Assembly (NCBI RefSeq): GCF_017114985.1
Contig: NZ_JABXKP010000104.1
Span: 1 to 64,000, forward strand
DNA length: 64,000 nucleotides
Origin: Nostoc sp. JL33
GTDB lineage: Bacteria; Cyanobacteriota; Cyanobacteriia; Cyanobacteriales; Nostocaceae
Direction: 5' to 3'
The position numbers and the translations under genes are program-made. Position 1 is the first letter of the stretch. Each line of letters opens with the position of its first letter. The notes under the pieces are model-generated. The model had not been told where the DNA came from, did not search any database, and was given only the letters and a program-made list of their open reading frames with translations. This document shows, piece after piece, positions 16,845-25,981 of this stretch.

Positions 16845-17882
16845 GTGGAAAATACACTTGGGTTAGAGATTATTGAAGTAGTAGAGCAAGCCGCGATCGC
16901 TTCCTCGAAGTGGATGGGTAAAGGCGAAAAAAACATCGCTGACCAGGTAGCTGTGGAAGCTATGCGGGAGCGGATGAATAAAATCCACATGCGCGGTCGC
17001 ATTGTGATTGGGGAAGGCGAACGCGACGATGCGCCTATGTTATACATCGGGGAAGAAGTTGGTATCTGTACCCAACCAAATGCTGAAAGTGTCTGTAACC
17101 CTGATGAATTAATCGAAATTGATATCGCCGTTGACCCCTGTGAAGGTACGAACTTGGTAGCTTATGGACAACCTGGTTCGATGGCTGTGTTGGCAATTTC
17201 TGAAAAGGGAGGATTATTTGCTGCTCCTGACTTTTACATGAAGAAGTTAGCAGCACCTCCTGCAGCTAAGGGCAAAGTAGACATCAACAAGTCAGCAACA
17301 GAAAACCTGAAGATTCTCTCTGAGTGTCTAGACCGGGGTATTGATGAACTTGTTGTAGTAGTAATGAAGCGCGAACGCCACAATGATTTAATTAAAGAAA
17401 TCCGTGAGGCTGGAGCGAGAGTCGCCCTAATTTCAGACGGTGATGTGGGTGCAGCAATAAGCTGTGGTTTTGCTGGAACTAATATCCACGCGCTGATGGG
17501 TATCGGTGCGGCTCCAGAAGGTGTAATCTCGGCAGCAGCAATGCGTGCTTTGGGTGGACACTTCCAAGGTCAATTGATCTACGATCCAGCTGTAGTTAAA
17601 ACAGGTCTGATTGGAGAAAGCAGAGAAGCTAACCTTGATCGTTTAAAGTCTATGAATATCCATGACGCCGATAAGGTCTATGATGCTCATGAACTGGCAT
17701 CTGGGAAAACTGTTCTGTTCGCTGCTAGCGGCATTACCAGTGGTAATCTGATGCAAGGTGTGCGTTTCTTCAAGGGCGGAGCAAGAACTCAAAGCTTGGT
17801 AATTTCCAACCAGTCGAAAACTGCTCGATTTGTTGATACAATTCACATGTTTGGTGAACCCAAGACTCTCCAACTGAACTAA
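16845..17882 (+). CDS. glpX: Class II fructose-1,6-/sedoheptulose-1,7-bisphosphatase
   Basis: This 345-aa GlpX-type phosphatase is the bifunctional Calvin-cycle F/SBPase of cyanobacteria. It has the metal- and substrate-binding blocks GEGERDDAPMLYIGE and DPCEGTNLVAYGQPGS, plus GIGAAPEGVISAAAM. The start is GTG (VENTLGLEIIEV). A long inverted repeat follows at 17918-17972. In the related Synechocystis enzyme, regulation is by AMP and redox; that is family knowledge, not visible here. Confidence 0.95.
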   Translation: MENTLGLEIIEVVEQAAIASSKWMGKGEKNIADQVAVEAMRERMNKIHMRGRIVIGEGERDDAPMLYIGEEVGICTQPNAESVCNPDELIEIDIAVDPCEGTNLVAYGQPGSMAVLAISEKGGLFAAPDFYMKKLAAPPAAKGKVDINKSATENLKILSECLDRGIDELVVVVMKRERHNDLIKEIREAGARVALISDGDVGAAISCGFAGTNIHALMGIGAAPEGVISAAAMRALGGHFQGQLIYDPAVVKTGLIGESREANLDRLKSMNIHDADKVYDAHELASGKTVLFAASGITSGNLMQGVRFFKGGARTQSLVISNQSKTARFVDTIHMFGEPKTLQLN

Positions 17883-17917
17883 TTTTTAGGGAATGGGGAA
17901 TGGTAAAAGTAGGGGTA

Positions 17918-17972
17918 AAGCATTTGGAAATAAATCTTTCTATAAAATAGAAAAATAGTCACCCAAATGCTT
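17918..17972 (+). terminator. Long nested hairpin after F/SBPase
   Basis: AAGCATTTGG pairs with CCAAATGCTT, with an inner TTTCTAT/ATAGAAA stem. The location 35 bp past the stop suggests termination or mRNA stabilisation; a T-run is lacking. Confidence 0.55.
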
Positions 17973-18123
17973 CATCGTTACACTAGTTAGTAGTTAGTAT
18001 TTAGTGATTAGTTATTGTTTATTGGCTGGAAAAACTATCAACCAATAAACAAAAATTCCCCATTCCCTATTTTTCACTCAATGCCCTATTATCAACTACC
18101 AACTAGTAACTACGATTTAGCAA

Positions 18124-19410
18124 ATGAATATAGCAGTGGTGGGGTTAAGCCATAAAACAGCCCCAGTAGAAGTCCGGGAAAAACTGAGCATTCCAGAACC
18201 ACAAATTGAAAGTGCGATCGCTCAACTGACGAGCTATCCCCATATTGACGAAGTTGCAATTCTTAGCACTTGTAACCGCCTGGAAATTTACATTGTTACC
18301 AGTGAAGCAGACCAAGGTATTCGGGAAGTAACGCAGTTTCTTGCAGAATACAGTAAATTACCCGTGCTTTCTCTGCGACAGCATTTGTTTATGCTGCTAC
18401 ATGATGATGCAGTGATGCATATCATGCGGGTAGCAGGTGGTTTAGATAGTCTGGTACTCGGAGAAGGTCAAATTCTGGCTCAGGTGAAAACTACTCACAA
18501 ACTGGGACAGCAATATAACGGTATAAAAACCATTTTGAATCGATTATTTAAACAAGCGCTGACTGCTGGTAAGCGGGTTCGTACTGAAACTAGTATTGGT
18601 ACTGGCGCTGTCTCTATTAGTTCGGCAGCTGTAGAGTTAGCGCAGATAAAAGTAGCAAATTTAGCAGCTTGCCGAGTGGTAATTCTAGGCGCTGGTAAAA
18701 TGTCGCGGCTGCTGGTGCAACACCTACTTTCTAAAGGTGCTGTGCAAATTAGTATTGTAAATCGCTCACGCGATCGCGCCCAAGAATTAGTAAAGCAGTT
18801 CCCTCAGCAACTGATCCAAATTCATCCATTATCGGAAATGATGGCTGTAATTGCCGATAGTGATTTGGTATTTACAAGTACTTCTGCAACAGAGCCAATA
18901 CTTGACCGTGCCAAATTGGAAATGGTTTTAGAAATTCAGCGCTCTTTAATGTTATTTGATATTTCTGTGCCGCGTAATGTTCATGTGGATGTAAATGAAC
19001 TGGAAAATGTGCAGGCGTTTAATGTGGATGATTTGAAGGCAGTAGTAGCGCAAAACTACGAAACCCGTCGGAAGATTGCACAGGAAGCAGAGAAACTTTT
19101 AGAAGAAGAAGTAGAAGCCTTTGATATTTGGTGGCGCTCTCTTGAAACTGTGACTACTATTAGCTGTCTGCGAAATAAAGTCGAAACCATCCGCGAACAA
19201 GAGTTAGAAAAAGCTTTGTCGAGATTGGGTTCGGAATTCGCAGAAAAACATCAAGAGGTGATTGAAGCATTAACGCGGGGAATTGTTAATAAAATTTTAC
19301 ATGACCCGATGGTACAGTTGCGATCGCAGCAAGATGTTGAAGCCAGACGGCGCTGTATGCAAACTCTGCAAATGCTGTTTAACCTCGATGCAGAGGAACA
19401 GTTTAGTTAA
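18124..19410 (+). CDS. hemA: Glutamyl-tRNA reductase
   Basis: This 428-aa enzyme reduces Glu-tRNA to glutamate-1-semialdehyde, the first committed step of the C5 tetrapyrrole pathway for chlorophyll, haem and bilins. It shows the catalytic Cys in STCNRLEIY, the substrate segment VLGEGQILAQVK, the NADPH-binding GAGKMSRLL and a C-terminal dimerisation helix. The length is normal. A strong terminator follows, so it is probably monocistronic. Confidence 0.97.
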   Translation: MNIAVVGLSHKTAPVEVREKLSIPEPQIESAIAQLTSYPHIDEVAILSTCNRLEIYIVTSEADQGIREVTQFLAEYSKLPVLSLRQHLFMLLHDDAVMHIMRVAGGLDSLVLGEGQILAQVKTTHKLGQQYNGIKTILNRLFKQALTAGKRVRTETSIGTGAVSISSAAVELAQIKVANLAACRVVILGAGKMSRLLVQHLLSKGAVQISIVNRSRDRAQELVKQFPQQLIQIHPLSEMMAVIADSDLVFTSTSATEPILDRAKLEMVLEIQRSLMLFDISVPRNVHVDVNELENVQAFNVDDLKAVVAQNYETRRKIAQEAEKLLEEEVEAFDIWWRSLETVTTISCLRNKVETIREQELEKALSRLGSEFAEKHQEVIEALTRGIVNKILHDPMVQLRSQQDVEARRRCMQTLQMLFNLDAEEQFS

Positions 19411-19423
19411 ATTTAACAACAAG

Positions 19424-19460
19424 TAAGATCCCCGACTTCTTAAAGAAGTTGGGGATCTTA
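19424..19460 (+). terminator. Rho-independent terminator after hemA
   Basis: A TAAGATCCCC-ACTTCTT arm pairs with AGAAGT-GGGGATCTTA, with GCTTTTT following. Confidence 0.85.
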
Positions 19461-19564
19461 GCTTTTTAATTAGATATACTTCTAATTAGAAGTTAGTTAT
19501 GCAAGGCGTATAACATAGATATGAAAGATGAATAAGCAACCGCACAATCATAGGTCGTATATTT

Positions 19565-20155
19565 ATGCAGTTAGAAACACAAAAATTATATTACACACCT
19601 GAAGAGTATTTAGAAATTGAAGAAAAGGCAGAATATAAAAGCGAATACCGTGATGGAGAAATTGTACCAATGACAGGTGGCACTACAAATCATAATAAAA
19701 TTGCAGGTAACTTTTATGCTTATTTGAAGTTTGGTTTGAAAGGCAAGAATTATGATGTTTACATTGGTGATGTGCGTTTATGGATACCCCGTTATCGGCA
19801 GCATACATATCCCGATGTAATGGTGATTGAGGGACAACCTATTTATACAGGAACCAGCACAACAACGGTTATGAACCCGATGTTTATTGCTGAAGTTTTA
19901 TCTAAATCTACTAAAAATTATGACCAAGGCGATAAGTTTCTTTATTATCGCTCTATTCCCGAATTCAAGGAATATATTTTAATTGACCAATATCAGTATC
20001 ATGTGATGCAATATGTAAAAACTGCGGAAAGTCAATGGTCATTTACTGAATTTGAACATGAATCTGCAATTTTATCACTGCAAACAGTTGATTTTCAAAT
20101 TGAATTGCGCGACCTTTATGAGCAAGTAAATTTTACAGAAAATAACGAAGATTAA
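19565..20155 (+). CDS. Uma2-family (DUF820) PD-(D/E)XK endonuclease-like protein
   Basis: This 196-aa protein belongs to the Uma2/DUF820 family, which is expanded in cyanobacteria. Motifs: YTPEEYLEIEEKAEYKSEYRDGEIVPM, the strand YPDVMVIEG, and AEVLSKSTKNYDQGDKFLYYRSIPEFKEYILID. These form a PD-(D/E)XK-type core (Asp in PDV, Glu in AEV, then Lys). The biological role is not established; links to mobile DNA have been suggested. It stands alone. Confidence 0.85.
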   Translation: MQLETQKLYYTPEEYLEIEEKAEYKSEYRDGEIVPMTGGTTNHNKIAGNFYAYLKFGLKGKNYDVYIGDVRLWIPRYRQHTYPDVMVIEGQPIYTGTSTTTVMNPMFIAEVLSKSTKNYDQGDKFLYYRSIPEFKEYILIDQYQYHVMQYVKTAESQWSFTEFEHESAILSLQTVDFQIELRDLYEQVNFTENNED

Positions 20156-20235
20156 AATAATTCGTAATGATGTTTGTCGATTCGCCAATCTAATTGGTAA
20201 TAGTGATAATGCAGTTCACTAGCGACTAAAGTTCT

Positions 20236-20814
20236 TCACAAAATTTGTGTTTCTTCCTCGGTAAAGATAGGAGGCCACAATTCAGTAATGGGCAATTCCC
20301 AACCGGGAAAAAGTTCTGGTATCGTTAAAGTATCACCATTTTCTAAAACTGTCGGTTCACCTGTAGAGCGATAAATTGTAACTGTCTCTTCATCAGGATC
20401 AATCAGAATGCCGACGATCGCTCCTAGTTCTATGAATTTCAGAATTTTGGCTACTATAAGTTTAATTTTATCGCTCTGAGATTTAATTTCTACCACCAAG
20501 TCAGGGACAAGTTCTCCAAAGTAACGAGGACTTTGGAGAAGTCGGGAAGCGCGAACAAAGGAAACATCGGGTGCTTTGAGGTTTGTATCTGGCATAATGA
20601 AACCGCCAGCAGAATCAAACACTCTTCCCCAGCGACGAGGATTTATCCAAGCAAAGAGAAAGGCGATGAGACGACTACTGATTTCGCTGGATACGATATC
20701 TGACGGGCCCATAATTGAAATTTTCCCATTTTCGAGTTCCAGCTGGTAATCTAAACCTGCTTCAGTAAAAGCAGTTTGAACTTGCTCTAAATCTCTGACT
20801 GTCATCATTGACAT
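20236..20814 (-). CDS. Uma2-family (DUF820) protein
   Basis: A second member of the Uma2/DUF820 family, convergent with the first. It has NGKISIMGPSD near the start, the strand KAPDVSFVRASR and PDLVVEIKSQSDKIKLIVAKI with the E-x-K active-site pattern, then GAIVGILIDPDEETVTIYR. I place the start at ATG 20814 because the longer frame begins with a weak TTG at 20856. It is only distantly similar to its neighbour, so this is not a recent duplication. Confidence 0.82.
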   Translation of the reverse strand: MSMMTVRDLEQVQTAFTEAGLDYQLELENGKISIMGPSDIVSSEISSRLIAFLFAWINPRRWGRVFDSAGGFIMPDTNLKAPDVSFVRASRLLQSPRYFGELVPDLVVEIKSQSDKIKLIVAKILKFIELGAIVGILIDPDEETVTIYRSTGEPTVLENGDTLTIPELFPGWELPITELWPPIFTEEETQIL

Positions 20815-20948
20815 AAAAAGCTTTTTCCACTGAGATATACAACTCAATTTTAACAACAGCCAAATTTCCGAAGATTTGACGCTGTGTGCGACTTTCTCTC
20901 AAACCTATTTAAAGGAATAAGCTGTTCCACATTTAAATTGCATAAGCT

Positions 20949-20976
20949 GGGCGGGCTTTTCGGCCCACCCCACAAG
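20949..20976. repeat. Fragment of the 52-kb miniature element
   Basis: The hairpin GGGCGGGCTTTTCGGCCCACCC followed by CCACAAG matches, in reverse complement, the inner part of the element at 52221-52349 with a few changes. It sits between the LivG-like gene and a Uma2 gene and could double as a terminator for the minus-strand transporter genes. Confidence 0.6.
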
Positions 20977-21066
20977 AGTTATGTTTAATTCGATTATGCT
21001 TTCTTAGATGTTTTTTAGCTTATCTATTACCCAATATATGGCCAGTCGAAACTTCAAACCACAGTA

Positions 21067-21849
21067 TTATTTTCCCAAATAAGCTTCTAAAACTTTGGGA
21101 TTAGTTTGAATTTCTGCGGGTGTACCGTCGGCTAAATTCTGCCCTTCGGCAAGTACCCAAACGCGATCGCACAATGACATAATTACATCCATATTGTGTT
21201 CAATAATCAGAAAAGTCATCCCATCTTGACGGTTCCAAGTGATAATGCGATCGCAAATATCATCAATCAGTCTCGGATTCACACCAGCTGCGGGTTCATC
21301 CAACAAAATTAACTTGGGATTAGTCATCAACGCCCGTCCCATTTCCAACAGCTTGCGTTGTCCACCAGACAAGCCACCAGCATAATCGTGTGCTTTTTTT
21401 GCCAAACCCACTGATTCTAATAGAAACATTGCTCGTTCTTGCAGTTGCTTTTCTTCCTTAGCTACGATGTGCGGTTGTAACTGCACCTGCCAAAAATTTT
21501 CACCCGTTTGTTTTTGCGCCGCCAGCAGCATATTTTCTAACACCGACAACCGCGAGAGAGTCCGTGCAACCTGAAAAGTGCGGATTACTCCCTGCTGGGC
21601 GATTTGATATGGTTGTAAGTTGTGAATCGGTTCGCCGTCAAAAATTACTCGTCCTTTATCTGGGCGGATGAAGTTTGAGAGTAAGTTAAATAAAGTAGTT
21701 TTACCAGCACCATTGGGGCCAATCAAGCCCGTGATGCTGCCTTTAGCAACTTCGATTTTTGCCTCATTAACTGCTTTGATACCACCAAAGCTTTTAGAAA
21801 GTCCAGTGGCTACCAAAAGAGGAAGTGGCGATGACTGGTTATTTACCAA
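21067..21849 (-). CDS. Branched-chain/neutral amino-acid ABC transporter ATPase (LivG type)
   Basis: This 260-aa ATPase has Walker A GPNGAGKTT, signature LSGGQRK, Walker B LILLDEPAAGVNP and the switch His in IIEHNMDV. The VNPRLID and NPKVLEAYLG segments are typical of LivG. The start overlaps the LivM-type permease gene by 11 bp. In Anabaena the neutral amino-acid system N-I uses scattered genes with NatA (ATPase) and NatC (permease) of these types, so this may be natA, but that is inference. No binding protein, LivH or LivF gene is adjacent. Confidence 0.9.
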   Translation of the reverse strand: MVNNQSSPLPLLVATGLSKSFGGIKAVNEAKIEVAKGSITGLIGPNGAGKTTLFNLLSNFIRPDKGRVIFDGEPIHNLQPYQIAQQGVIRTFQVARTLSRLSVLENMLLAAQKQTGENFWQVQLQPHIVAKEEKQLQERAMFLLESVGLAKKAHDYAGGLSGGQRKLLEMGRALMTNPKLILLDEPAAGVNPRLIDDICDRIITWNRQDGMTFLIIEHNMDVIMSLCDRVWVLAEGQNLADGTPAEIQTNPKVLEAYLGK

Positions 21850-22972
21850 GAGTGAGTTCCTCCTTTTTCCCTAAGATACCTTGAGGTCGCCAAATCATCA
21901 GTACCATCATAATTAGTCCGATTACCATGATCCGAAATGCACCCAAACGTGCTTCATCAAGGGGGACGATTCTGGGTAAAACTTCCCGTGTCAGCGCATC
22001 GTAAGCAAAGAAAATTACTGCACCTAAGATTGTGCCAACGTTATTAGCAGAACCACCTAGAATCACCATGATCCAAGTGTCAAAGGTGATTTGGGGTTGA
22101 AAATTATCTGGGTAAATGGCACCCAGTTGCCAAGCGAAGAAAGCACCAGCGATACCCGCGATCGCACCTCCAAGCATGAGAGATTGTAATTTATACCAAA
22201 AGACATTTTTTCCCAGCGCCTTGGGAATTTCCTCATCTTCGCGGATGGCTTTGAGAATTCTACCCCAAGGCGATCGCACCAAAATTTCTAACCGCCAGTA
22301 TACAAATGCTACAATCAGCAGCAACACTAGCATTAAACCTGCTTTTGGGTTGTAATTATACAGTCCGATTACCCCAGAAATATAAATCGCTGCTGCCAAA
22401 ATCGCTAACACAATTCCCACACCCAAGCGCGACGCAAATTCTTGCTTGCTAGTTATCCTTTTTCCTAAATCAGTAGTCCGAGACATCTGGGTAATCCGAA
22501 TCCATCGCCACAACGTAAAGAAAGTTACAGCAGCTAGCAGCGTCAAAAGCCCAATCATCACAAATTTGACAAACAAATTTGGCTCTGTAGATAAGGGTAT
22601 GCGATAACTTTGTACGCCAAATGCCCCAGAAATCCAGGTGTCACCCACAGGTAATTCCTGGTTATTTACCACCAAACGAATTAGTTCGCCCGTACCGATG
22701 GTGACAATTGCCAGATAATCTTCCCGTAAGCGTAGAGTTGCAAAACCAATTACTAAACCCAACAAAGCGGCGACAATTGCCCCAGCTATTGCCGATATCA
22801 GTAAGGGAACGCCCTTTAAGCTTAACAATACCGTTGTATATGCTCCGAGGGTCATGAAAGCAATATGACCAAAGTTAATTAACCCGGTAAAACCCCACTG
22901 CAAATTGAGTCCGAGTGCGAATAGAGCAAAAATTGCTGTAGAAATTGCTAAGAAGATGAGATAGTCAACCAT
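21839..22972 (-). CDS. Branched-chain/neutral amino-acid ABC transporter permease (LivM type)
   Basis: This 377-aa inner-membrane permease has about nine to ten hydrophobic helices. It shows the LivM features GLNLQWGFTGLINFGHIAFM near the N-terminus, GRILKAIREDEEIPKALGKN (the EAA-like coupling loop) and a helix-rich C-terminus ending MIWRPQGILGKKEELTLGK. An extra charged loop at about residues 165-190 makes it longer than E. coli-type core permeases. It is translationally coupled to the ATPase gene downstream and resembles NatC by type and length. Confidence 0.9.
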   Translation of the reverse strand: MVDYLIFLAISTAIFALFALGLNLQWGFTGLINFGHIAFMTLGAYTTVLLSLKGVPLLISAIAGAIVAALLGLVIGFATLRLREDYLAIVTIGTGELIRLVVNNQELPVGDTWISGAFGVQSYRIPLSTEPNLFVKFVMIGLLTLLAAVTFFTLWRWIRITQMSRTTDLGKRITSKQEFASRLGVGIVLAILAAAIYISGVIGLYNYNPKAGLMLVLLLIVAFVYWRLEILVRSPWGRILKAIREDEEIPKALGKNVFWYKLQSLMLGGAIAGIAGAFFAWQLGAIYPDNFQPQITFDTWIMVILGGSANNVGTILGAVIFFAYDALTREVLPRIVPLDEARLGAFRIMVIGLIMMVLMIWRPQGILGKKEELTLGK

Positions 22973-23178
22973 ATTTTGGAGTTAGGAGTTAGAAGTAGAG
23001 ACGCGATTAATCGCGTCTGTAGAGGAGTTAAGCTTAGGGGTGCAATCGCCATGTTCTGGAAAACTTGCTAGCTATCTCCTCTGGTAGTAGGCAATAAATT
23101 TTAGCGTAGCTTGAGCGTTGCTAATTTTTTGGGAATACTATTTATTGTTGGTGTTGGGTTGTAGGGAATAATTAACGT

Positions 23179-23376
23179 ATGAATTTGCTGCGACTTAGAA
23201 TGCATCACTTAATCGAGCAGTTAGGCGATGACGATTTGCAAGACATTTGGAACATTTTGGAAGCTTTACATTATGACTTTTATATGCTCAAAGCGATACA
23301 ACAAGTCAAGCGATCGCAGCAACCGTGGGATATCTTAACCCATGAAGAAGCGGTAAGACTGTTGATGTTTTTCTAA
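23179..23376 (+). CDS. Small antitoxin-like protein
   Basis: This 65-aa helical protein (from MNLLRLRMHHLIEQL, with the later segment HEEAVRLLMFF) lies 61 bp upstream of a RelE-like gene on the same strand. It lacks a recognisable ribbon-helix-helix or AbrB motif, but its size, helical nature and position suggest the antitoxin half of a type II pair. It is close in style to small cyanobacterial proteins annotated only as hypothetical. Confidence 0.55.
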   Translation: MNLLRLRMHHLIEQLGDDDLQDIWNILEALHYDFYMLKAIQQVKRSQQPWDILTHEEAVRLLMFF

Positions 23377-23437
23377 TTCAGCAGCGCTTTTTAGCTAGTG
23401 CCAGTGGCCCCTGAAGTTTTGGTTAAGGTAACGCCTA

Positions 23438-23695
23438 GTGAGTCTGGAAATGCGCTATGCAAGGTCTTTTTTGCTAGACCTGAAGAACTTAGAACCTGCC
23501 GCCTACGAGCGGGTGCATGATTTTGTCTTTATTGAGTTAGCCCAAAAATGGCAGCTAACTGATTTAAAAGAACTGCGACAGCTTGATGGTGAAGGCATTT
23601 TTCACCGCTTCACCCTCGATAATTATCTGATTGGTATAGAAATCAGGGGTGAAATTGTGAAATTTCTGCGTGTCATCCCTATGCCAGATGTCTAA
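23438..23695 (+). CDS. RelE/ParE-like toxin
   Basis: The 85-aa product resembles cytotoxic translational repressors of the RelE superfamily: RYARSFLLDLKNLEPAAYERV, then LKELRQLDGEGIFHRFTLDNYLIGIEIRGEIVKFLRVIPM. The strand-turn-strand core and C-terminal hydrophobic strand fit. It starts at GTG 23438 or at ATG 23450. A small helical gene precedes it, making a likely toxin-antitoxin pair just upstream of pgi. Confidence 0.65.
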   Translation: MSLEMRYARSFLLDLKNLEPAAYERVHDFVFIELAQKWQLTDLKELRQLDGEGIFHRFTLDNYLIGIEIRGEIVKFLRVIPMPDV

Positions 23696-23807
23696 GGAGA
23701 GGAGTTACGCCAATACTTAAAACTGTAAACAGTATAAGGCTAGGCAGGGATTGCCATAAGCTTCCATTAAACTAGTGTTTGAAAAACACTTTATTTGAGA
23801 TTTCCCT

Positions 23808-25394
23808 ATGGATGCTAGGGCACTTTGGCAAAGATACCAAAACTGGTTATATTTCCACGAGGGATTGGGACTGTACTTAGACGTGAGTCGGATACAGTTC
23901 GACGATGCCTTTGTGGATTCGTTGCGTCCGAAGTTTGACAAGGCGTTTGCGGATATGGCTCAACTGGAGAAGGGTGCGATCGCAAATCCCGACGAGAGGC
24001 GCATGGTTGGACACTACTGGCTGCGAAATCCTGATTTAGCACCAGCTCCAGAACTTACACAAGAAATTGTCCAAACCCTAGAACAAATCGAAGCCTTTGC
24101 AGAAAAAGTCCAAACAGGTGCTATTCATCCACCGCGAGCAAGCCGCTTCACGGATATTATCTCCATTGGAATTGGTGGTTCCGCCCTCGGCCCCCAATTC
24201 GTCGCGGAAGCCCTCGCTCCTGATTTCCCGCCCCTGAAACTTCACTTTATCGATAACAACGATCCAGCAGGTATCGATCGCGTTCTCAATCATCTACGAA
24301 ACAGCCTCGCCAGCACTTTGGTATTGGTGATCTCCAAATCTGGGGGAACACCGGAACCTCGCAATGGCATGATTGAAGTTAAAAAAGCCTACGCCGGACA
24401 CAATTTAGAATTTGCTCAATATGCGGTAGCAATTACCAGCGTTGATAGCAACCTCGATAAACTGGCCAAAGATGAAGGCTGGCTGGCTAGATTTCCCATG
24501 TATGACTGGGTAGGAGGACGAACTTCAGAAATGTCTGCTGTGGGGCTAGTACCAGCCGCATTGCAGGGCATTGATGTTCACGCCATCCTAGATGGCGCAA
24601 AAGAAATGGATGACGCTACCCGCGTCCCAGATGTGAAAAATAACCCAGCAGCCTTGCTCGCTTTGTCTTGGTACTTTGCTGGTAACGGAAAGGGCGAAAA
24701 AGATATGGTTGTCCTACCTTACAAGGACAGCTTATTTTTATTCAGTCGCTATTTGCAACAGCTGGTGATGGAATCCTTGGGCAAGGAAAAAGACTTAGAC
24801 GGCAACGTTGTCCATCAAGGCATCGCTGTTTATGGTAATAAAGGCTCAACAGATCAACACGCTTACGTCCAGCAGTTGCGTGAGGGTGTAGCGAATTTCT
24901 TTGCTACCTTCATCGAAGTCTTAGAAGATCGTCAGGGGCCATCCACAGAAATAGATCCGGGAGTTACATCAGGCGATTATCTTTCCGGTTTTCTCCAAGG
25001 AACCCGACAAGCGCTTTATGAAAATCACCGCGATTCGATTACAGTCACGATTCCCCAAGTTAACCCCCGAACTGTAGGCGCATTAATTGCTTTGTATGAA
25101 CGCGCTGTTGGTTTATACGCTAGCTTAGTTAACGTCAACGCCTACCATCAGCCAGGGGTAGAAGCTGGCAAAAAAGCAGCCGCCTCTATTCTCGATTTGC
25201 AAACACGAGTTGTAGCAGTCTTACAAAAAGAAAAAGCTCCCATTTCTCTTGATGAACTTGCAGAGAAAGCAGGCGCATCAGAGCAAGTTGAGGCAATTTA
25301 CAAGATTTTGCGTCATATCCATGCCAATCAGCGAGGTGTGGTTTTACAAGGTGATCTTCAGAAACCCGGCAGTTTAACCGTTTCTGCTAGCTGA
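23808..25394 (+). CDS. pgi: Glucose-6-phosphate isomerase
   Basis: This 528-aa enzyme interconverts glucose-6-P and fructose-6-P in glycolysis, gluconeogenesis and the oxidative pentose-phosphate route that feeds heterocysts. Motifs: GIGGSALGPQFVAEAL, the phosphate site SKSGGTPEPRNG, YGNKGSTDQHAYVQQLREG with the catalytic His, and the Glu in GGRTSEMSAVG. The length fits the cyanobacterial form. Two hairpins follow. Confidence 0.97.
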   Translation: MDARALWQRYQNWLYFHEGLGLYLDVSRIQFDDAFVDSLRPKFDKAFADMAQLEKGAIANPDERRMVGHYWLRNPDLAPAPELTQEIVQTLEQIEAFAEKVQTGAIHPPRASRFTDIISIGIGGSALGPQFVAEALAPDFPPLKLHFIDNNDPAGIDRVLNHLRNSLASTLVLVISKSGGTPEPRNGMIEVKKAYAGHNLEFAQYAVAITSVDSNLDKLAKDEGWLARFPMYDWVGGRTSEMSAVGLVPAALQGIDVHAILDGAKEMDDATRVPDVKNNPAALLALSWYFAGNGKGEKDMVVLPYKDSLFLFSRYLQQLVMESLGKEKDLDGNVVHQGIAVYGNKGSTDQHAYVQQLREGVANFFATFIEVLEDRQGPSTEIDPGVTSGDYLSGFLQGTRQALYENHRDSITVTIPQVNPRTVGALIALYERAVGLYASLVNVNAYHQPGVEAGKKAAASILDLQTRVVAVLQKEKAPISLDELAEKAGASEQVEAIYKILRHIHANQRGVVLQGDLQKPGSLTVSAS

Positions 25395-25427
25395 TAGCTC
25401 TAGTTTAAACATCACATTTTGTTCATT

Positions 25428-25453
25428 AATTGTTGTATCAGCAACAATTTTTT
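25428..25453 (+). terminator. Rho-independent terminator after pgi
   Basis: AATTGTTG and CAACAATT arms form a perfect 8-bp stem with a 6-base loop, and the T-run continues from the 3' arm. Confidence 0.85.
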
Positions 25454-25460
25454 ATTGTGA

Positions 25461-25502
25461 AGCATCCTAGATAGAAGATATATCTTCAGTCTAGGATGCT
25501 TT
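25461..25502. terminator. Second hairpin after pgi
   Basis: AGCATCCTAG and CTAGGATGCT form a perfect 10-bp stem around an inner AGAAGATATATCTTC palindrome. It may act as a back-up terminator. Confidence 0.6.
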
Positions 25503-25554
25503 ACTGTATAATTCGTAATTCGTAATTACAGCAGTTTTCATGTATTTTAACTAG

Positions 25555-25620
25555 ATTTCGCTATCTTTGGTTAATGCGTAAATCGCGAAGAAAGTAAAAG
25601 CGATCGCCTTAATCTTTCTG
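25555..25620. repeat. Local repeat, copy A
   Basis: The segment CTATCTTTGGTTAAT through GAAAGTAAAAGCGATCGCC recurs with changes near 26420-26465, 27251-27300 and 28131-28180. This copy keeps the HIP1 octamer, whereas the later copies carry GCGATGCC. Confidence 0.8.
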
Positions 25621-25624
25621 TAAA

Positions 25625-25663
25625 ATAAAGTTAAGGTAGCATTAACAAATAGGGTTAATTACT
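25625..25663 (+). promoter_or_regulatory. Conserved leader with three GTTAA half-sites
   Basis: GTTAA (25630-25634), TTAAC (25642-25646) and GTTAAT (25654-25659) precede the ATG. The same sites at the same spacing occur before the paralogous gene at 26487-26516. This could be an operator; a conserved duplication alone could also explain it. Confidence 0.35.
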
Positions 25664-25981
25664 ATGACTGAATCAGCTGCAAAACAACCTGCACGTCGAG
25701 GCAGAATTTTTCCAGAACGCACTTTATCATCAGAAGAACTTGCTAGACGCAAAGCTGAAGATGAATTATTTTATCGGCGTTGTCGGGCAATTTTTGAGCG
25801 TGTGCGTCCCGATTTGATTAAGGAACACTATGGCTGGTATATTGCAGTGGAGCCAGATAGTGGTGATTATTTCATTGATGAAGATATAGAAATAGCTAGC
25901 CAGAAGGCACGCACTAAGCATCCAAATGCTGTACATTGTATGTTTTGTTTGAACGAGACTGGAGCCACTGGCACAATATGA
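25664..25981 (+). CDS. 105-aa partner of retropepsin-like protein, copy 1
   Basis: This is a small soluble protein with a basic N-terminus (ARRGRIFPERTL), a helical charged middle (EELARRKAEDELFYRRCRAIFERVRP) and a C-terminal region containing EHYGWYIAVEPDSGDYFID, which looks like a short beta unit. No known catalytic motif. Its stop overlaps the start of the aspartyl protease-like gene by four bases (ATGA). The gene pair is repeated downstream at 26521-27197. The C-terminus has a Cys pair (CMFCLNETG). Confidence 0.75.
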   Translation: MTESAAKQPARRGRIFPERTLSSEELARRKAEDELFYRRCRAIFERVRPDLIKEHYGWYIAVEPDSGDYFIDEDIEIASQKARTKHPNAVHCMFCLNETGATGTI

